This document shows, one piece after another, positions 8,570 to 17,832 of a stretch of DNA of 64,000 bases (position 1 is the first letter of the stretch; every line of letters begins with the position of its first letter). Made by a program: the position numbers and the translations under genes. The notes under the pieces are model-generated. The model made no database searches. It had not been told where the DNA came from and saw only the letters and a list, made by a program, of their open reading frames with translations. Location: contig PBIO01000014.1 of assembly GCA_002720865.1 (NCBI GenBank), positions 186,001 to 250,000 of the forward strand, in the 5' to 3' direction. Origin of the DNA: Halobacteriovorax sp. Lineage in GTDB: Bacteria; Bdellovibrionota; Bacteriovoracia; Bacteriovoracales; Bacteriovoracaceae.

Positions 8570-10738
8570 CTAAACTAATGACCAAATATAACCAGCTAAA
8601 ACCAGAACTATCATAATAAAATAGAACTGAATTTTACCGGACTGTAATGTTCTTAAAATAACGTTGAATGCTCTTACGCTTGCTCCTGTCCCATCAACAC
8701 CAATCGTGTCGACGAAGATATGGTCAAACCATTTTGAGATTGTAAAAGCACATCTATTAACTTTTTCCCAACCATCGATAGCGTACTTGTCATAAATACC
8801 CATATCTAACCAAGCTAAGAAATTATTTACTGGGAGTAAGCCTTTTTGAATGACACCCTTGATATATAAATCATCAAAATGATATTTATTCTGAAGAGCT
8901 CTATACCAACCAGAGAAAGTATTAACCCACCAACCTGGATTCCAGCTTTTTCTGATGTACATCATGAATGCAATAAAAACACCACCAAAGGCAATAAAGA
9001 TTGATGCCCAAGCTCCGATCACATGCACTTTATGAACATGGTGGTACTCTTCCTCACTCTTACCATGAGTTGAGTCATAAACTGATTTTGAAAAAGTTAA
9101 AGTACTCTTAATGTCTCTAGAACCCCATTCTTGACTCTGATAATCTTTAAAAACTTCTAGCTTTGGTTCAGCGATAAGAGTGTCAAACCACTCGATTTTT
9201 TCATGGGCCACTTTTACAAGCTTCTGACCTGTCAAAGATCCTGAGAACCAAACACCAAGAGTAAAAACTGATAGTATTAATAGAGGTAAGTTTCTATTCC
9301 ATGAAAATTTTTCTTCATGTACATGATCATAAAGATCTTTATCTCTTGGTTCTCCATGAAACGCTAGGAACATCATTCTACACATATAGAAAGCTGTTAA
9401 AAGAGCTCCACAAAAACCTAGGGCCGCTGGGAACCAGTAATATGGATTATATGTTGCCATAACTAAGGCATCACCTAAGATTCTATCTTTAGATACAAAC
9501 CCTGAGAAAAACGGAATACCTGCAATCGCAAGGGTGCAACACCACATAGCAAACCAAGTAAATTTCATCTTATGTCTAAGACCGCCCATTCTTGGCATTT
9601 CCTGTACATGAGCATGGGTATGATGATCATGAAGTGAATGAATAACAGATCCTGCACTTAGGAATAAACAGGCTTTAAAAACAGCGTGAGTAATCAAGTG
9701 CATAAAGGCTGCATTATATGAACCAACTCCAATACCTAATACCATATAGCCGAGTTGAGAAATTGTTGAATATGCTAGAACAGCTTTAAAATCTGTTTGC
9801 ACTAAAGCAATAGTTGCGGCTCCAAAAGCTGTGATACCGCCAATTGTTGCAATAAAAGGAAGAAGTCCACCTGCCTCCATTAAAGGATACATTCTTAGAG
9901 AAAGATAAACACCAGCTGCAACCATAGTTGCTGCGTGAATTAAGGCTGAACAAGGCGTAGGTCCCATCATGGCATCAGGTAACCAAACCTGAAGAGGAAA
10001 CTGAGCCGACTTTCCGATTGTTCCCATAAAGATTGCAATGCCAGCAAAGGTTGCTAATGGAATCCCAAGAACCATTACTCCTTCCATTCCACCGGTTGCC
10101 AGATATGCATAGATATCAACAAAGGTAAAAGAGCCCACTTGCCAATAAACCGCCAAAATCCCTAATAGGAAAAAGACGTCACCTACACGAGTGGTCATAA
10201 AGGCTTTTACGTTAGCATTACCTGCTTCTTCTTTTTCGTAATAAAAACCAATAAGGCTATAAGAACAAAATCCCATCAATTCCCAAAAAATAAATACAGA
10301 AAGTAGGTTGTCACTTAACCCAAGACCAAGCATCGCAGAAGTGAATAGAGACATATAAACAAAAAAGCGTCCGTATCTCTTATCATCCTTCATATAGTAA
10401 GTTGAAAAGATATGAATAAGTGAGGCAACACCTGTGACCATAAAAAGGAGTGTGGCACTCATATTATCAATATAAACACCCATATTCATGGTGAAATCTT
10501 GTCCGCCACCATTTAGGTTAAACCACTCAAATGTTTTATGAACATGATAGTTAGTTGAATACTTACCAAAAACGAAATCATAGAAGACTCTAGAAGCTAG
10601 AACAAATGATCCCAAGATTGCGGCACAACTAATTCCTACTGCCAAATTTGTGAACTTCTTTACGATAAAAGAATTAATCACAAATGCGAAAAACGGTAGA
10701 AGTACAATTAATCCAATATTTAATACGTTATATTCCAT
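8570..10738 (-). CDS. nuoL: NADH-quinone oxidoreductase subunit L
   Basis: 722 residues, longer than the ~613 of E. coli. This is the distal proton-pumping subunit of complex I, carrying the lateral amphipathic helix. Motifs include the WELMGFCSYSLIGFYYEKEEA segment around the TM5 glutamate, FPLQVWLPDAMMGPTPCSALIHAA, AYSTISQLGYM, and a His-rich loop (SLHDHHTHAHVQEMPRMGG) before the later helices. The extra length is in the C-terminal third, around a soluble Lys/Glu stretch near residues 520-570. It is preceded by nuoK (9 bp gap). Confidence 0.96.
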   Translation of the reverse strand: MEYNVLNIGLIVLLPFFAFVINSFIVKKFTNLAVGISCAAILGSFVLASRVFYDFVFGKYSTNYHVHKTFEWFNLNGGGQDFTMNMGVYIDNMSATLLFMVTGVASLIHIFSTYYMKDDKRYGRFFVYMSLFTSAMLGLGLSDNLLSVFIFWELMGFCSYSLIGFYYEKEEAGNANVKAFMTTRVGDVFFLLGILAVYWQVGSFTFVDIYAYLATGGMEGVMVLGIPLATFAGIAIFMGTIGKSAQFPLQVWLPDAMMGPTPCSALIHAATMVAAGVYLSLRMYPLMEAGGLLPFIATIGGITAFGAATIALVQTDFKAVLAYSTISQLGYMVLGIGVGSYNAAFMHLITHAVFKACLFLSAGSVIHSLHDHHTHAHVQEMPRMGGLRHKMKFTWFAMWCCTLAIAGIPFFSGFVSKDRILGDALVMATYNPYYWFPAALGFCGALLTAFYMCRMMFLAFHGEPRDKDLYDHVHEEKFSWNRNLPLLILSVFTLGVWFSGSLTGQKLVKVAHEKIEWFDTLIAEPKLEVFKDYQSQEWGSRDIKSTLTFSKSVYDSTHGKSEEEYHHVHKVHVIGAWASIFIAFGGVFIAFMMYIRKSWNPGWWVNTFSGWYRALQNKYHFDDLYIKGVIQKGLLPVNNFLAWLDMGIYDKYAIDGWEKVNRCAFTISKWFDHIFVDTIGVDGTGASVRAFNVILRTLQSGKIQFYFIMIVLVLAGYIWSLV

Positions 10739-10747
10739 AAAATCCTT

Positions 10748-11053
10748 CTATGCCTGCAATTGAGTTGCATCATCAACATGGATACTTTCTCTAACTTGAA
10801 AAAATCGAATTACAATAGCCAGTCCAACAGCTGCTTCCGCCGCTGCAATCACAATTATAAAAAGTGACATTATATGACCGTCTAAGTTTTGGTTTATAAA
10901 TCTTGTATAAGCTACAAAGTTTAATGCTGCTGCGTTTAGAATTAACTCAATACCTAAAAGCATAGCGATTACATTCTTTCTTGCGATCATTACCGCCATA
11001 CCGATAACGAACATAAAGAATGACAAAAATAAATAAGAGTATAAAGATGCCAT
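10748..11053 (-). CDS. nuoK: NADH-quinone oxidoreductase subunit K
   Basis: 101 residues, three membrane helices. The conserved glutamates lie in LLGIELILNAAALNFV (helix 2) and AAAEAAVGLAIVI (helix 3), which are part of the proton path linking subunit H to the antiporter-like subunits. Its ATG shares its A with the TAA of nuoJ (TAATG), indicating coupled translation. Length and topology are standard. Confidence 0.96.
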   Translation of the reverse strand: MASLYSYLFLSFFMFVIGMAVMIARKNVIAMLLGIELILNAAALNFVAYTRFINQNLDGHIMSLFIIVIAAAEAAVGLAIVIRFFQVRESIHVDDATQLQA

Positions 11054-11589
11054 TAATTAGTTCTCCTTGTCGGTCTAGCAATAATTGCAGCGCCAACGAG
11101 CGCCCCTAATAATAAAATTGATGATATTTCAAAAGCTAATACATGATCAGTAACTAGTAGAGTTCCAAGCTTTTCAACCGTTGATTCATAAGGCGGTAGT
11201 GGTACGGCCTTATAATCTTTCATTACATTGGCCATAATTCTGATAACAATTAGCGAGATCACAAGTACATTTACCCCAGCAACGATATAAGTTTTTACAC
11301 TTCCCATCCCAGGAACTTTCTCAATTCCAAATTTATTCTCATTTGAAGTTCCGCCGCCCGTTAACATAATCCCAAACAACATTAGAATTACAACGCCGCC
11401 AACATAAACAACTAACTGGGTTGCTGCTAAAAAGTCAGCACCTAGTGTTGCATAAAGTCCGGCCACTCCAAAAAGTGCAGTAAGAAGAGAAACACAGGCA
11501 TGCATTAGATTTTCTTTAATAAAAAGAACTCCTAATGATCCTACTAAGACCAAAACTGCTGAAGAAATAAACAATACTGAATCAAACAC
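11053..11589 (-). CDS. nuoJ: NADH-quinone oxidoreductase subunit J
   Basis: About 178 residues with five membrane helices. This is the complex-I subunit whose third helix carries the conserved glycine-rich VVYVGGVVILMLFGIML segment, seen here. I chose GTG at 11589 rather than TTG at 11595 because an AGGAG sits directly against the TTG but six bases before the GTG. It lies between nuoH and nuoK; nuoI, which usually separates nuoH and nuoJ, is missing from this position. Confidence 0.93.
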   Translation of the reverse strand: MFDSVLFISSAVLVLVGSLGVLFIKENLMHACVSLLTALFGVAGLYATLGADFLAATQLVVYVGGVVILMLFGIMLTGGGTSNENKFGIEKVPGMGSVKTYIVAGVNVLVISLIVIRIMANVMKDYKAVPLPPYESTVEKLGTLLVTDHVLAFEISSILLLGALVGAAIIARPTRRTN

Positions 11590-11603
11590 AAACAACTCCT
11601 GGA

Positions 11604-12791
11604 CTAATGTCCACCAGAACTACCAGAGCCCATTGAAGAAAAAAGCTCAAACATGCTCTGACCCTCAAATGCGTAAACCCATACGGCAACCATAAGTAAG
11701 TTAAATAAAGCTATTGGAGTTAAGTACTTCCAACAAAGTGTCATTAGTTGATCAACTCTTAATCTTGGTAGAGTCCATCTAATCCAAATGACTACATAAT
11801 AAAGAGCTAAGGTTTTCGTAAAGAAAGATCCTAGCTGTAAGAACTGACCAATATTTTTCCCTATAATAGGTGGAAGTGCTGAAAAAGCTTCTCCGTTTCC
11901 TAAATCAAATGGAACTTTATAACCACCAAGAAAAAGTGCTACCGCTACTCCACAAACTACGAATACTTCGATGTATTCAGCAAGTGCAAAAAACGCGAAT
12001 CTCATCCCTGTATATTCTGTATGGTAACCAGAAACCAGTTCAGACTCTGCTTCTGGTAAATCAAAAGGTGCCCTGTTGGTTTCAGCAAGTGCACCAATGA
12101 AGTACACAAAAAATCCTATAAAGGTGAATGGATTATGAAATAAATACCACTGGTGAGGAAAACCACCTTGGCCACTAATTAAAGTTCCAAAACTCATTCC
12201 ACCAGCGATTAAAACAATCATAATAATCGAGAGTGTTACTGGAATTTCATAACTAATAATTTGAGAAGCTCCTCTCATTCCACCAAGCATTGACCACTTA
12301 GAGTTTGACGAATAGCCCCCAATAAAAATTCCAACCCCTACTAAACTTGAAATACCAAGTAAGTAGAAAACACCTACATTTAAATCAGTAAGGATAAACC
12401 CGCTAGAAAATGGAACTACTGCTAAACTTCCAAAAACACCGACAATACAAAGAAGCGGTGCTATCACGAACATGAATTTGTCTGCATCCCTAGGAATAAT
12501 ATCTTCCTTAAGAATCATCTTTACGCCATCAGCAAGCATTTGAAGTAATCCAAAAGGACCTACTCGGTTAGGCCCTTGTCTTGCTTGTAAGTCAGCTGAA
12601 ATTTTTCTTTCAGCGTATGTTCCAAGGCCACCAATAGTAGCCATTACACCAACAACGGCCAGAACTGCTGCAAGATAAATCATAAATGAAATTGTAGAAG
12701 TTAGATCAGTACCTGCCATTTCACTGGCCATTTTTACAAATGCCTGATGACCTTCGAATTGTGACAGATAAGAAATTAAACTTTCGTTCAT
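11604..12791 (-). CDS. nuoH: NADH-quinone oxidoreductase subunit H
   Basis: 395 residues, the membrane anchor that forms the quinone-binding channel. Diagnostic motifs: RQGPNRVGPFGLLQMLADGVK, SLAVVPFSSG, and the acidic loop ETNRAPFDLPEAESELVSGY. It is longer than typical (~325-350) because of ~40 extra N-terminal residues ahead of the first helix and a Gly/Ser/His tail. The ATG overlaps the nuoA stop by one base. In most operons nuoI follows; here nuoJ does. Confidence 0.96.
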   Translation of the reverse strand: MNESLISYLSQFEGHQAFVKMASEMAGTDLTSTISFMIYLAAVLAVVGVMATIGGLGTYAERKISADLQARQGPNRVGPFGLLQMLADGVKMILKEDIIPRDADKFMFVIAPLLCIVGVFGSLAVVPFSSGFILTDLNVGVFYLLGISSLVGVGIFIGGYSSNSKWSMLGGMRGASQIISYEIPVTLSIIMIVLIAGGMSFGTLISGQGGFPHQWYLFHNPFTFIGFFVYFIGALAETNRAPFDLPEAESELVSGYHTEYTGMRFAFFALAEYIEVFVVCGVAVALFLGGYKVPFDLGNGEAFSALPPIIGKNIGQFLQLGSFFTKTLALYYVVIWIRWTLPRLRVDQLMTLCWKYLTPIALFNLLMVAVWVYAFEGQSMFELFSSMGSGSSGGH

Positions 12792-13228
12792 TACGCCTCC
12801 ACCTTTTTAGATTCTGAATCTTTATTCAAATCTAAGTGAAAACTCTTAACCCAATCAAGGTCTCCTTTCTTCCAGCAGTAAACAACTCCCGAAATTAGAA
12901 TGATCACAAAAAGTGAAAGGGTACATAAAAGTAAACCGCCTCTCCCAATTTCATTAAACTTTTTAAAGACGCTCGCAACAGGGAACATCAAAGCACCTTC
13001 TACATCGAAGATGATAAAGATTAATGAAACCACATAAAATCTTACGTTAAAGTTAGACCAGGCAACACCAACGGGGTCTTCCCCACATTCATATGCCTGT
13101 TCCTTTAATCGCGTAGGATTATGGGGACGAATAAGTTTACCAAAAATAATGGCGCCAAAGACCAACGCGACACCAACTCCCATTAAAATAAGAATCGGCA
13201 TATACACGTCGAGGTTATGAGATGACAT
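12791..13228 (-). CDS. nuoA: NADH-quinone oxidoreductase subunit A
   Basis: About 145 residues, three membrane helices, with the conserved loop YECGEDPVG (its Cys is the residue exposed in the deactive state of complex I) and the FDVEGALMFP motif in helix 2. I chose the ATG at 13228 because an AGGAGAG ribosome site lies about ten bases upstream; a frame extending to 13261 has no such site. It is the first gene of the minus-strand operon, and the upstream gap to mfd holds the divergent promoters. nuoB, C and D, which normally follow, are absent. Confidence 0.94.
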   Translation of the reverse strand: MSSHNLDVYMPILILMGVGVALVFGAIIFGKLIRPHNPTRLKEQAYECGEDPVGVAWSNFNVRFYVVSLIFIIFDVEGALMFPVASVFKKFNEIGRGGLLLCTLSLFVIILISGVVYCWKKGDLDWVKSFHLDLNKDSESKKVEA

Positions 13229-13376
13229 CTCAGTTCTCTCCTCTATAAAAGTCGTATACAATTTAGTGGTCCAAGATTACAAAAAAGACAACCACTTGAA
13301 AACATTTTGAATTAATCTTTTTAAGACTAATAAGGAAGGACAGAAATTAATCTCTCTGTGCGTTAATCCAAAAATT

Positions 13377-16300
13377 ATGACACACTTTGTACATATCAAC
13401 GAAAAAATTTCCAACTGGGCCTCAAGACCTGGGGAAGATATTCGTCTAAGCGGATTAAACGAAGAGCAGTTTTGCTATTTTTTAGATGATTTTATCTCTA
13501 AAAACAGCCTGACTAATAGCCCTTTAGTAATTTTTTGCCCCACGCAAGATACCTCGGAAGATCTTGCTGAAGCCTTTGAATCCGTAAGTTCACGCCTTTC
13601 TATCGAAGTTTTCCCAGAGGAAGAAGCCAGCCCCTATCAGCCTTATGTCTCTTCTGATTTTGTGCTGCGAAAAAAGTTTTCCGTCTTAAACCGATTGACT
13701 CAGGGAGATTTCCCCGACATACTTATCTGCTCAACACGCGCTGCGCTATCGAAACTTCCTCCTAAACATTTCTTTTTGGAAAATAAAATCGAGTTAGTTG
13801 TAGATGATATTATTTCTCCAGATGAGCTCGCCTCAAAACTTTATAAATTAGGGTACTCCGCATCAATCACAGTTGAAGAGCCTGGTACATTTTCTAAAAA
13901 GGGTGAAATTTTTGATATTTACCCTAGCTCTGGTGAGCCGTTTAGAATTAATTATTTTGATGAGTTAATTGAGAAGATAAATTCCATCGATCCTGATACT
14001 CAAAAAACTCTAAAGGACCAAGCTCTTCAGAGTGTAATAATTGGACCTGCTCCTGGTCTTTTAGCTCAAGCTAATTATCCAACTAACTTGAGAGAAAATA
14101 TTCCAATGCCTGGAACTCAATTCAAACTTAAGTTTGAAAATCGCAAAAAGATATTTCAGGAGCTCGGTGATGGGTTTTTATTTCAAAACTATTCGCTCGT
14201 TCTTCCTTTGTTTTTTAAGAACGAAGAAGTTTGTTCCTTGCTGGACTATTTGCCCGATGAGGTTCTCCCTATTCTTTTCAAAAGAAGTCATATCGACTTA
14301 GAAGAAACTGAACTATTTGAAACTCTGAGAACTGAGTTTGAAGAAAGCACAGATGACTTACAAAGTGAGTCAGTAAACCCGGGACCTGAAAATTTCTTTT
14401 ACTCATCTCTAGATGCACTTATTGGAAAAAAGGCTATGTACGTCGATGATGTTTTAGTTTCCAATGAATTTGATATAACAAATCTCATCGAATTTAACCT
14501 TGAATCAGCTCCAATATACTTAAAGAGCAGAGTTCAGTTATCAAATAGTAAAAAAGAGAATCTCAAATCTATTTTTAATTTCATCGGAGAGGAATTTAAA
14601 CATAGTGGAAATATTATTATTTCAACAAAGACTGCAAGTGCTAAAAAAGAAATAAAATATCTGCTGGAAACTTTTGACATTAAAAGGGAAGTACAAAATA
14701 GAATTACATTTTCTGAGTCTTATTTAAATCACGGCTTCTACTACTCTGCTGAAAAACTTTTAATATTAAGTGAAGGTGATCTTTTTTCAGTAAAAAAGAA
14801 AAAAGCTCAGAAAAAAGCAAATATAAATCCCGATTTATTTGCTGAACAGATCGCTACCTTAAAAAAAGATGATTACGTCATTCACTCCGATCACGGTCTA
14901 GGAAGATACTTAGGTTTAGAATCTATGGAAACCGGTAACGTAAAAAATGACTTCTTAGTCATTGAGTACGCAAGTAATGATAAAGTTTATGTACCAGTCT
15001 ATAAAATTAATCTCATTCAAAAACATGCTGATTCTGGGGCAAACTGTAGTCTTGGAAACCTTAGAACTAACAAATTTAACCAAGTCAAATCAAGAGCCAA
15101 AGAATCGGCCAAAAGATTAGCTTTTGACTTATTGAAACTTCAGGCCGAAAGGCAAACTCAGAAAGCTCATGCCTTCAGTCCACCGGACCATTACTATAAT
15201 GAATTTGAATTGGCTTTTCCCTTTGAGGAAACTCCAGACCAAAGAAGTGCAACAGACTCTGTTCTGGAATCAATGCAAAAGCCTGCACCGATGGATCATT
15301 TAGTTTGCGGTGATGTGGGTTTTGGTAAGACAGAAATTGCAATGAGATCAGCTTTTCTGGCAGCCCTTGATAAAAAACAGGTTGCTGTTTTAGTGCCAAC
15401 AACAATTTTAGCTCTTCAGCATTACAATAGTTTTGTAAAACGCTTTAAGGAATTTCCTTTAAGAATCGAATTTATTTCAAGATTTAAGACTCCTCGAGAA
15501 GTAAAAGAAATTAAAGAAGGTCTAGAGGCTGGCTCAATCGATATCATTATAGGTACTCATAAGCTTTTATCAGATTCAATAAAGTATAAAGATTTAGGGT
15601 TGGTTATTGTTGATGAAGAGCAAAGGTTCGGAGTCGGTCACAAGGAAAAATTAAAGACCCTAAAGGCTACGGTTGATTTTTTGACTTTAACAGCGACACC
15701 AATTCCTAGGACACTTCAGTTAGCATTTCTTGGTCTTAGAGATTTATCCTTAATTCAAACCGCTCCTCCAAAAAGGCAATCAATCAAAACTTATATTATT
15801 AAAGATGATGATCAAACTATTCAGTCTGCTATAAAAAAAGAGCTTTCTAGAGGCGGTCAGGTATTTATCGTTCACAATAAAGTTAGTGATATCGAGCAAT
15901 ACTCCGCCAAGATCCGGGACCTTGCTCCTGAGGCAAAGATTATATTTGCGCATGGTCAAATGAGTGAAAAGGAATTAGAAAGCAGGGTCACTGGCTTCTA
16001 TGAAGGGAAGTATCAAATCTTGATTTCAACAACCATCATAGAGTCAGGTCTTGATATTCCCAATGCAAACACAATGATTATCGATAGGGCCGACACATTC
16101 GGACTAAGCCAACTGCATCAGCTTCGAGGGAGAATCGGAAGGTCCGAGAAAAAAGCTTATGCATACTTCTTAGTTCCCCAAAATCGAAACTTAACTCCTA
16201 TTGCTGAAAAAAGGCTTAAGGCCATGCAGACCTATGCTGATATTGGTTCTGGCTTTCATATAGCATCTTGTGATTTAGAAATTAGAGGAGCAGGTGAAGT

Positions 16301-16865
16301 TTTAGGAGCAAATCAAAGTGGACATCTGGAAGCTGTCGGACTTGAACTTTATATGGAGCTATTAAAGGAGGCAATTGGAGAAATTAAAGGGGAACAACAA
16401 ACAGTAAGCTCCAAGGTTGAAATCTCTTCACCTTTTTCTAGCTATATCCCTAATTACTATATTGAAGATGGTCCTACGAGATTAAGGTACTATAAACTTC
16501 TTTCCAATTCAGAAAACCAAACAGACTTAGAGAATCTTATTGAAGAAATTGAGGAGCTATTTGGTCCCAAACCTTCAGAGCTTGAAAACTTAACCTGGTT
16601 ATTTAGATCTAGGATAATTTTAAAAGATTGCGGTGTTAAATCTCTTCACGTGGCCGGTAAAGACATAAACATTACATTTGAGAAGAGTTTTTTAGATAAA
16701 GAGAGTGAAACCAAGAATAAGATGATCGACTATTTCTTGAGTAGACCAAAAACCTATAAATTTAGTCCAGATTATAAAGTCTTTTACCAATCAAAAGAAT
16801 CCATTACTCTAGAGGGGCTTTACGATTTCGCCAAAAATATTGCGGAGCAAATTCTTCCATGTTAG
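13377..16865 (+). CDS. mfd: Transcription-repair coupling factor
   Basis: 1162 residues. Mfd removes RNA polymerase stalled at DNA lesions and recruits UvrA. In order: a UvrB-like N-terminal region (GEIFDIYPSSGEPFRINYFDE near 177-200), the RNA-polymerase-interacting domain with HSDHGLGRYLGLE near residue 503, Walker A GDVGFGKTE near 645, DEEQRFG near 745, TATPIPRTLQ near 771, and the C-terminal TRCF domain that masks the UvrA site. Length matches the family. No Shine-Dalgarno sequence lies within ~35 bases of the ATG. uvrA is encoded 2.8 kb downstream on the same strand. Confidence 0.97.
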   Translation: MTHFVHINEKISNWASRPGEDIRLSGLNEEQFCYFLDDFISKNSLTNSPLVIFCPTQDTSEDLAEAFESVSSRLSIEVFPEEEASPYQPYVSSDFVLRKKFSVLNRLTQGDFPDILICSTRAALSKLPPKHFFLENKIELVVDDIISPDELASKLYKLGYSASITVEEPGTFSKKGEIFDIYPSSGEPFRINYFDELIEKINSIDPDTQKTLKDQALQSVIIGPAPGLLAQANYPTNLRENIPMPGTQFKLKFENRKKIFQELGDGFLFQNYSLVLPLFFKNEEVCSLLDYLPDEVLPILFKRSHIDLEETELFETLRTEFEESTDDLQSESVNPGPENFFYSSLDALIGKKAMYVDDVLVSNEFDITNLIEFNLESAPIYLKSRVQLSNSKKENLKSIFNFIGEEFKHSGNIIISTKTASAKKEIKYLLETFDIKREVQNRITFSESYLNHGFYYSAEKLLILSEGDLFSVKKKKAQKKANINPDLFAEQIATLKKDDYVIHSDHGLGRYLGLESMETGNVKNDFLVIEYASNDKVYVPVYKINLIQKHADSGANCSLGNLRTNKFNQVKSRAKESAKRLAFDLLKLQAERQTQKAHAFSPPDHYYNEFELAFPFEETPDQRSATDSVLESMQKPAPMDHLVCGDVGFGKTEIAMRSAFLAALDKKQVAVLVPTTILALQHYNSFVKRFKEFPLRIEFISRFKTPREVKEIKEGLEAGSIDIIIGTHKLLSDSIKYKDLGLVIVDEEQRFGVGHKEKLKTLKATVDFLTLTATPIPRTLQLAFLGLRDLSLIQTAPPKRQSIKTYIIKDDDQTIQSAIKKELSRGGQVFIVHNKVSDIEQYSAKIRDLAPEAKIIFAHGQMSEKELESRVTGFYEGKYQILISTTIIESGLDIPNANTMIIDRADTFGLSQLHQLRGRIGRSEKKAYAYFLVPQNRNLTPIAEKRLKAMQTYADIGSGFHIASCDLEIRGAGEVLGANQSGHLEAVGLELYMELLKEAIGEIKGEQQTVSSKVEISSPFSSYIPNYYIEDGPTRLRYYKLLSNSENQTDLENLIEEIEELFGPKPSELENLTWLFRSRIILKDCGVKSLHVAGKDINITFEKSFLDKESETKNKMIDYFLSRPKTYKFSPDYKVFYQSKESITLEGLYDFAKNIAEQILPC

Positions 16866-16933
16866 CGTTTTTACGTAGCCTCCACAGCTTAATGTGGTAA
16901 AATTTTAGAAAGGAACAAATTGAGGAACTCTCT

Positions 16934-17770
16934 ATGAATTCAAAAAACTACATCGTTTTATTTACTATACTATTTTCTCTATCAGCTAATGCAGCTAAAG
17001 ACCCGGTACTGGCAACAGTAAATGGAACTAAAATTTTGCGAAGTTTGTTTGATCAGGAATACAGACAAAATCTTTTATTCGTTAGTGATAAACCTGTTAC
17101 TAAAGAAAAAGTATTAAACGATATAATCAACAGAGAGCTGGGAATTAAAAAAGCGAAAAAAAATAAGCTTCACCTAGACCCAGTTGTTAAAAATAAAATG
17201 GAAGACATCCTCTACCATGCTCAGATTTCAATGGATCTAGAAGGGGAGTTAGCTAAGATACAAGTTTCAGACTCAGAAGTAGAAAGATATTATAAAAGTC
17301 ATCCTGAATACAGAACAGCTCATATTCTCTTTAGAGTAAAAGCTTCACCAGAAAAGGATGAGGTTCTTGCTGCTCAAAAAACAGCATTAAAGGTTTATAA
17401 TGAGTTAAAAAAGAACCCAGAAAGATTTTCAGAACTTGCTAATAAGTACTCACAAAGCAGCACTGCTCCAAATGGAGGAGATATGGGCTTTCAACCGGCC
17501 ATACGTCTCGCGCCAGAGTATTTCCAAGCTATTAAAGGTAAGAAGCCAGATACAATAACTTCTCCCGTAAGGACTCAATTTGGTTATCATATTGTTAAAA
17601 TTCTTGCTGTTAAGGATATAAAGTCAATTAATACAGCACTTTACAAAAAAGTTGTATACGATCAAAAGAGAGACAAACTCCTCGAAGATTATTTCAGTGG
17701 TATGCGTAAAAATGCCAAGATTAGCGTTAACAAGAAGCTTCTCGAAGATTACGACATACTTAAGAAATAA
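16934..17770 (+). CDS. Periplasmic parvulin-type peptidyl-prolyl isomerase
   Basis: 278 residues with a Sec signal peptide cleaved near residue 20 (SANA|AKD). A SurA/PrsA-like N-terminal chaperone region is followed by a rotamase domain at about 125-230: HILFRVKAS, FSELANKYSQS, GGDMGFQ and FGYHIVKI are the parvulin landmarks. It probably assists folding of outer-membrane and periplasmic proteins. GAGGAACT precedes the ATG. It is followed by a second SurA-like gene, so the two may act as a pair; PpiC, PpiD-like and PrsA are alternative names. Confidence 0.85.
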   Translation: MNSKNYIVLFTILFSLSANAAKDPVLATVNGTKILRSLFDQEYRQNLLFVSDKPVTKEKVLNDIINRELGIKKAKKNKLHLDPVVKNKMEDILYHAQISMDLEGELAKIQVSDSEVERYYKSHPEYRTAHILFRVKASPEKDEVLAAQKTALKVYNELKKNPERFSELANKYSQSSTAPNGGDMGFQPAIRLAPEYFQAIKGKKPDTITSPVRTQFGYHIVKILAVKDIKSINTALYKKVVYDQKRDKLLEDYFSGMRKNAKISVNKKLLEDYDILKK

Positions 17771-17805
17771 CCTTGTAAATCTTTAAAAATTGTAGAAAAG
17801 TTTAA

Positions 17806-17824
17806 CCAGGGCAAGCCGCCCTGG
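17806..17824 (+). promoter_or_regulatory. Stem-loop overlapping the ribosome site of the SurA-like gene
   Basis: CCAGGGC and GCCCTGG form a perfect 7-bp stem with loop AAGCC. The last two G of the stem are the first bases of the GGAGG ribosome site (17823-17827) of the next gene. This could modulate translation, or be a weak attenuator, since TTCTTTTG follows. Confidence 0.5.
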
Positions 17825-17832
17825 AGGTTCTT

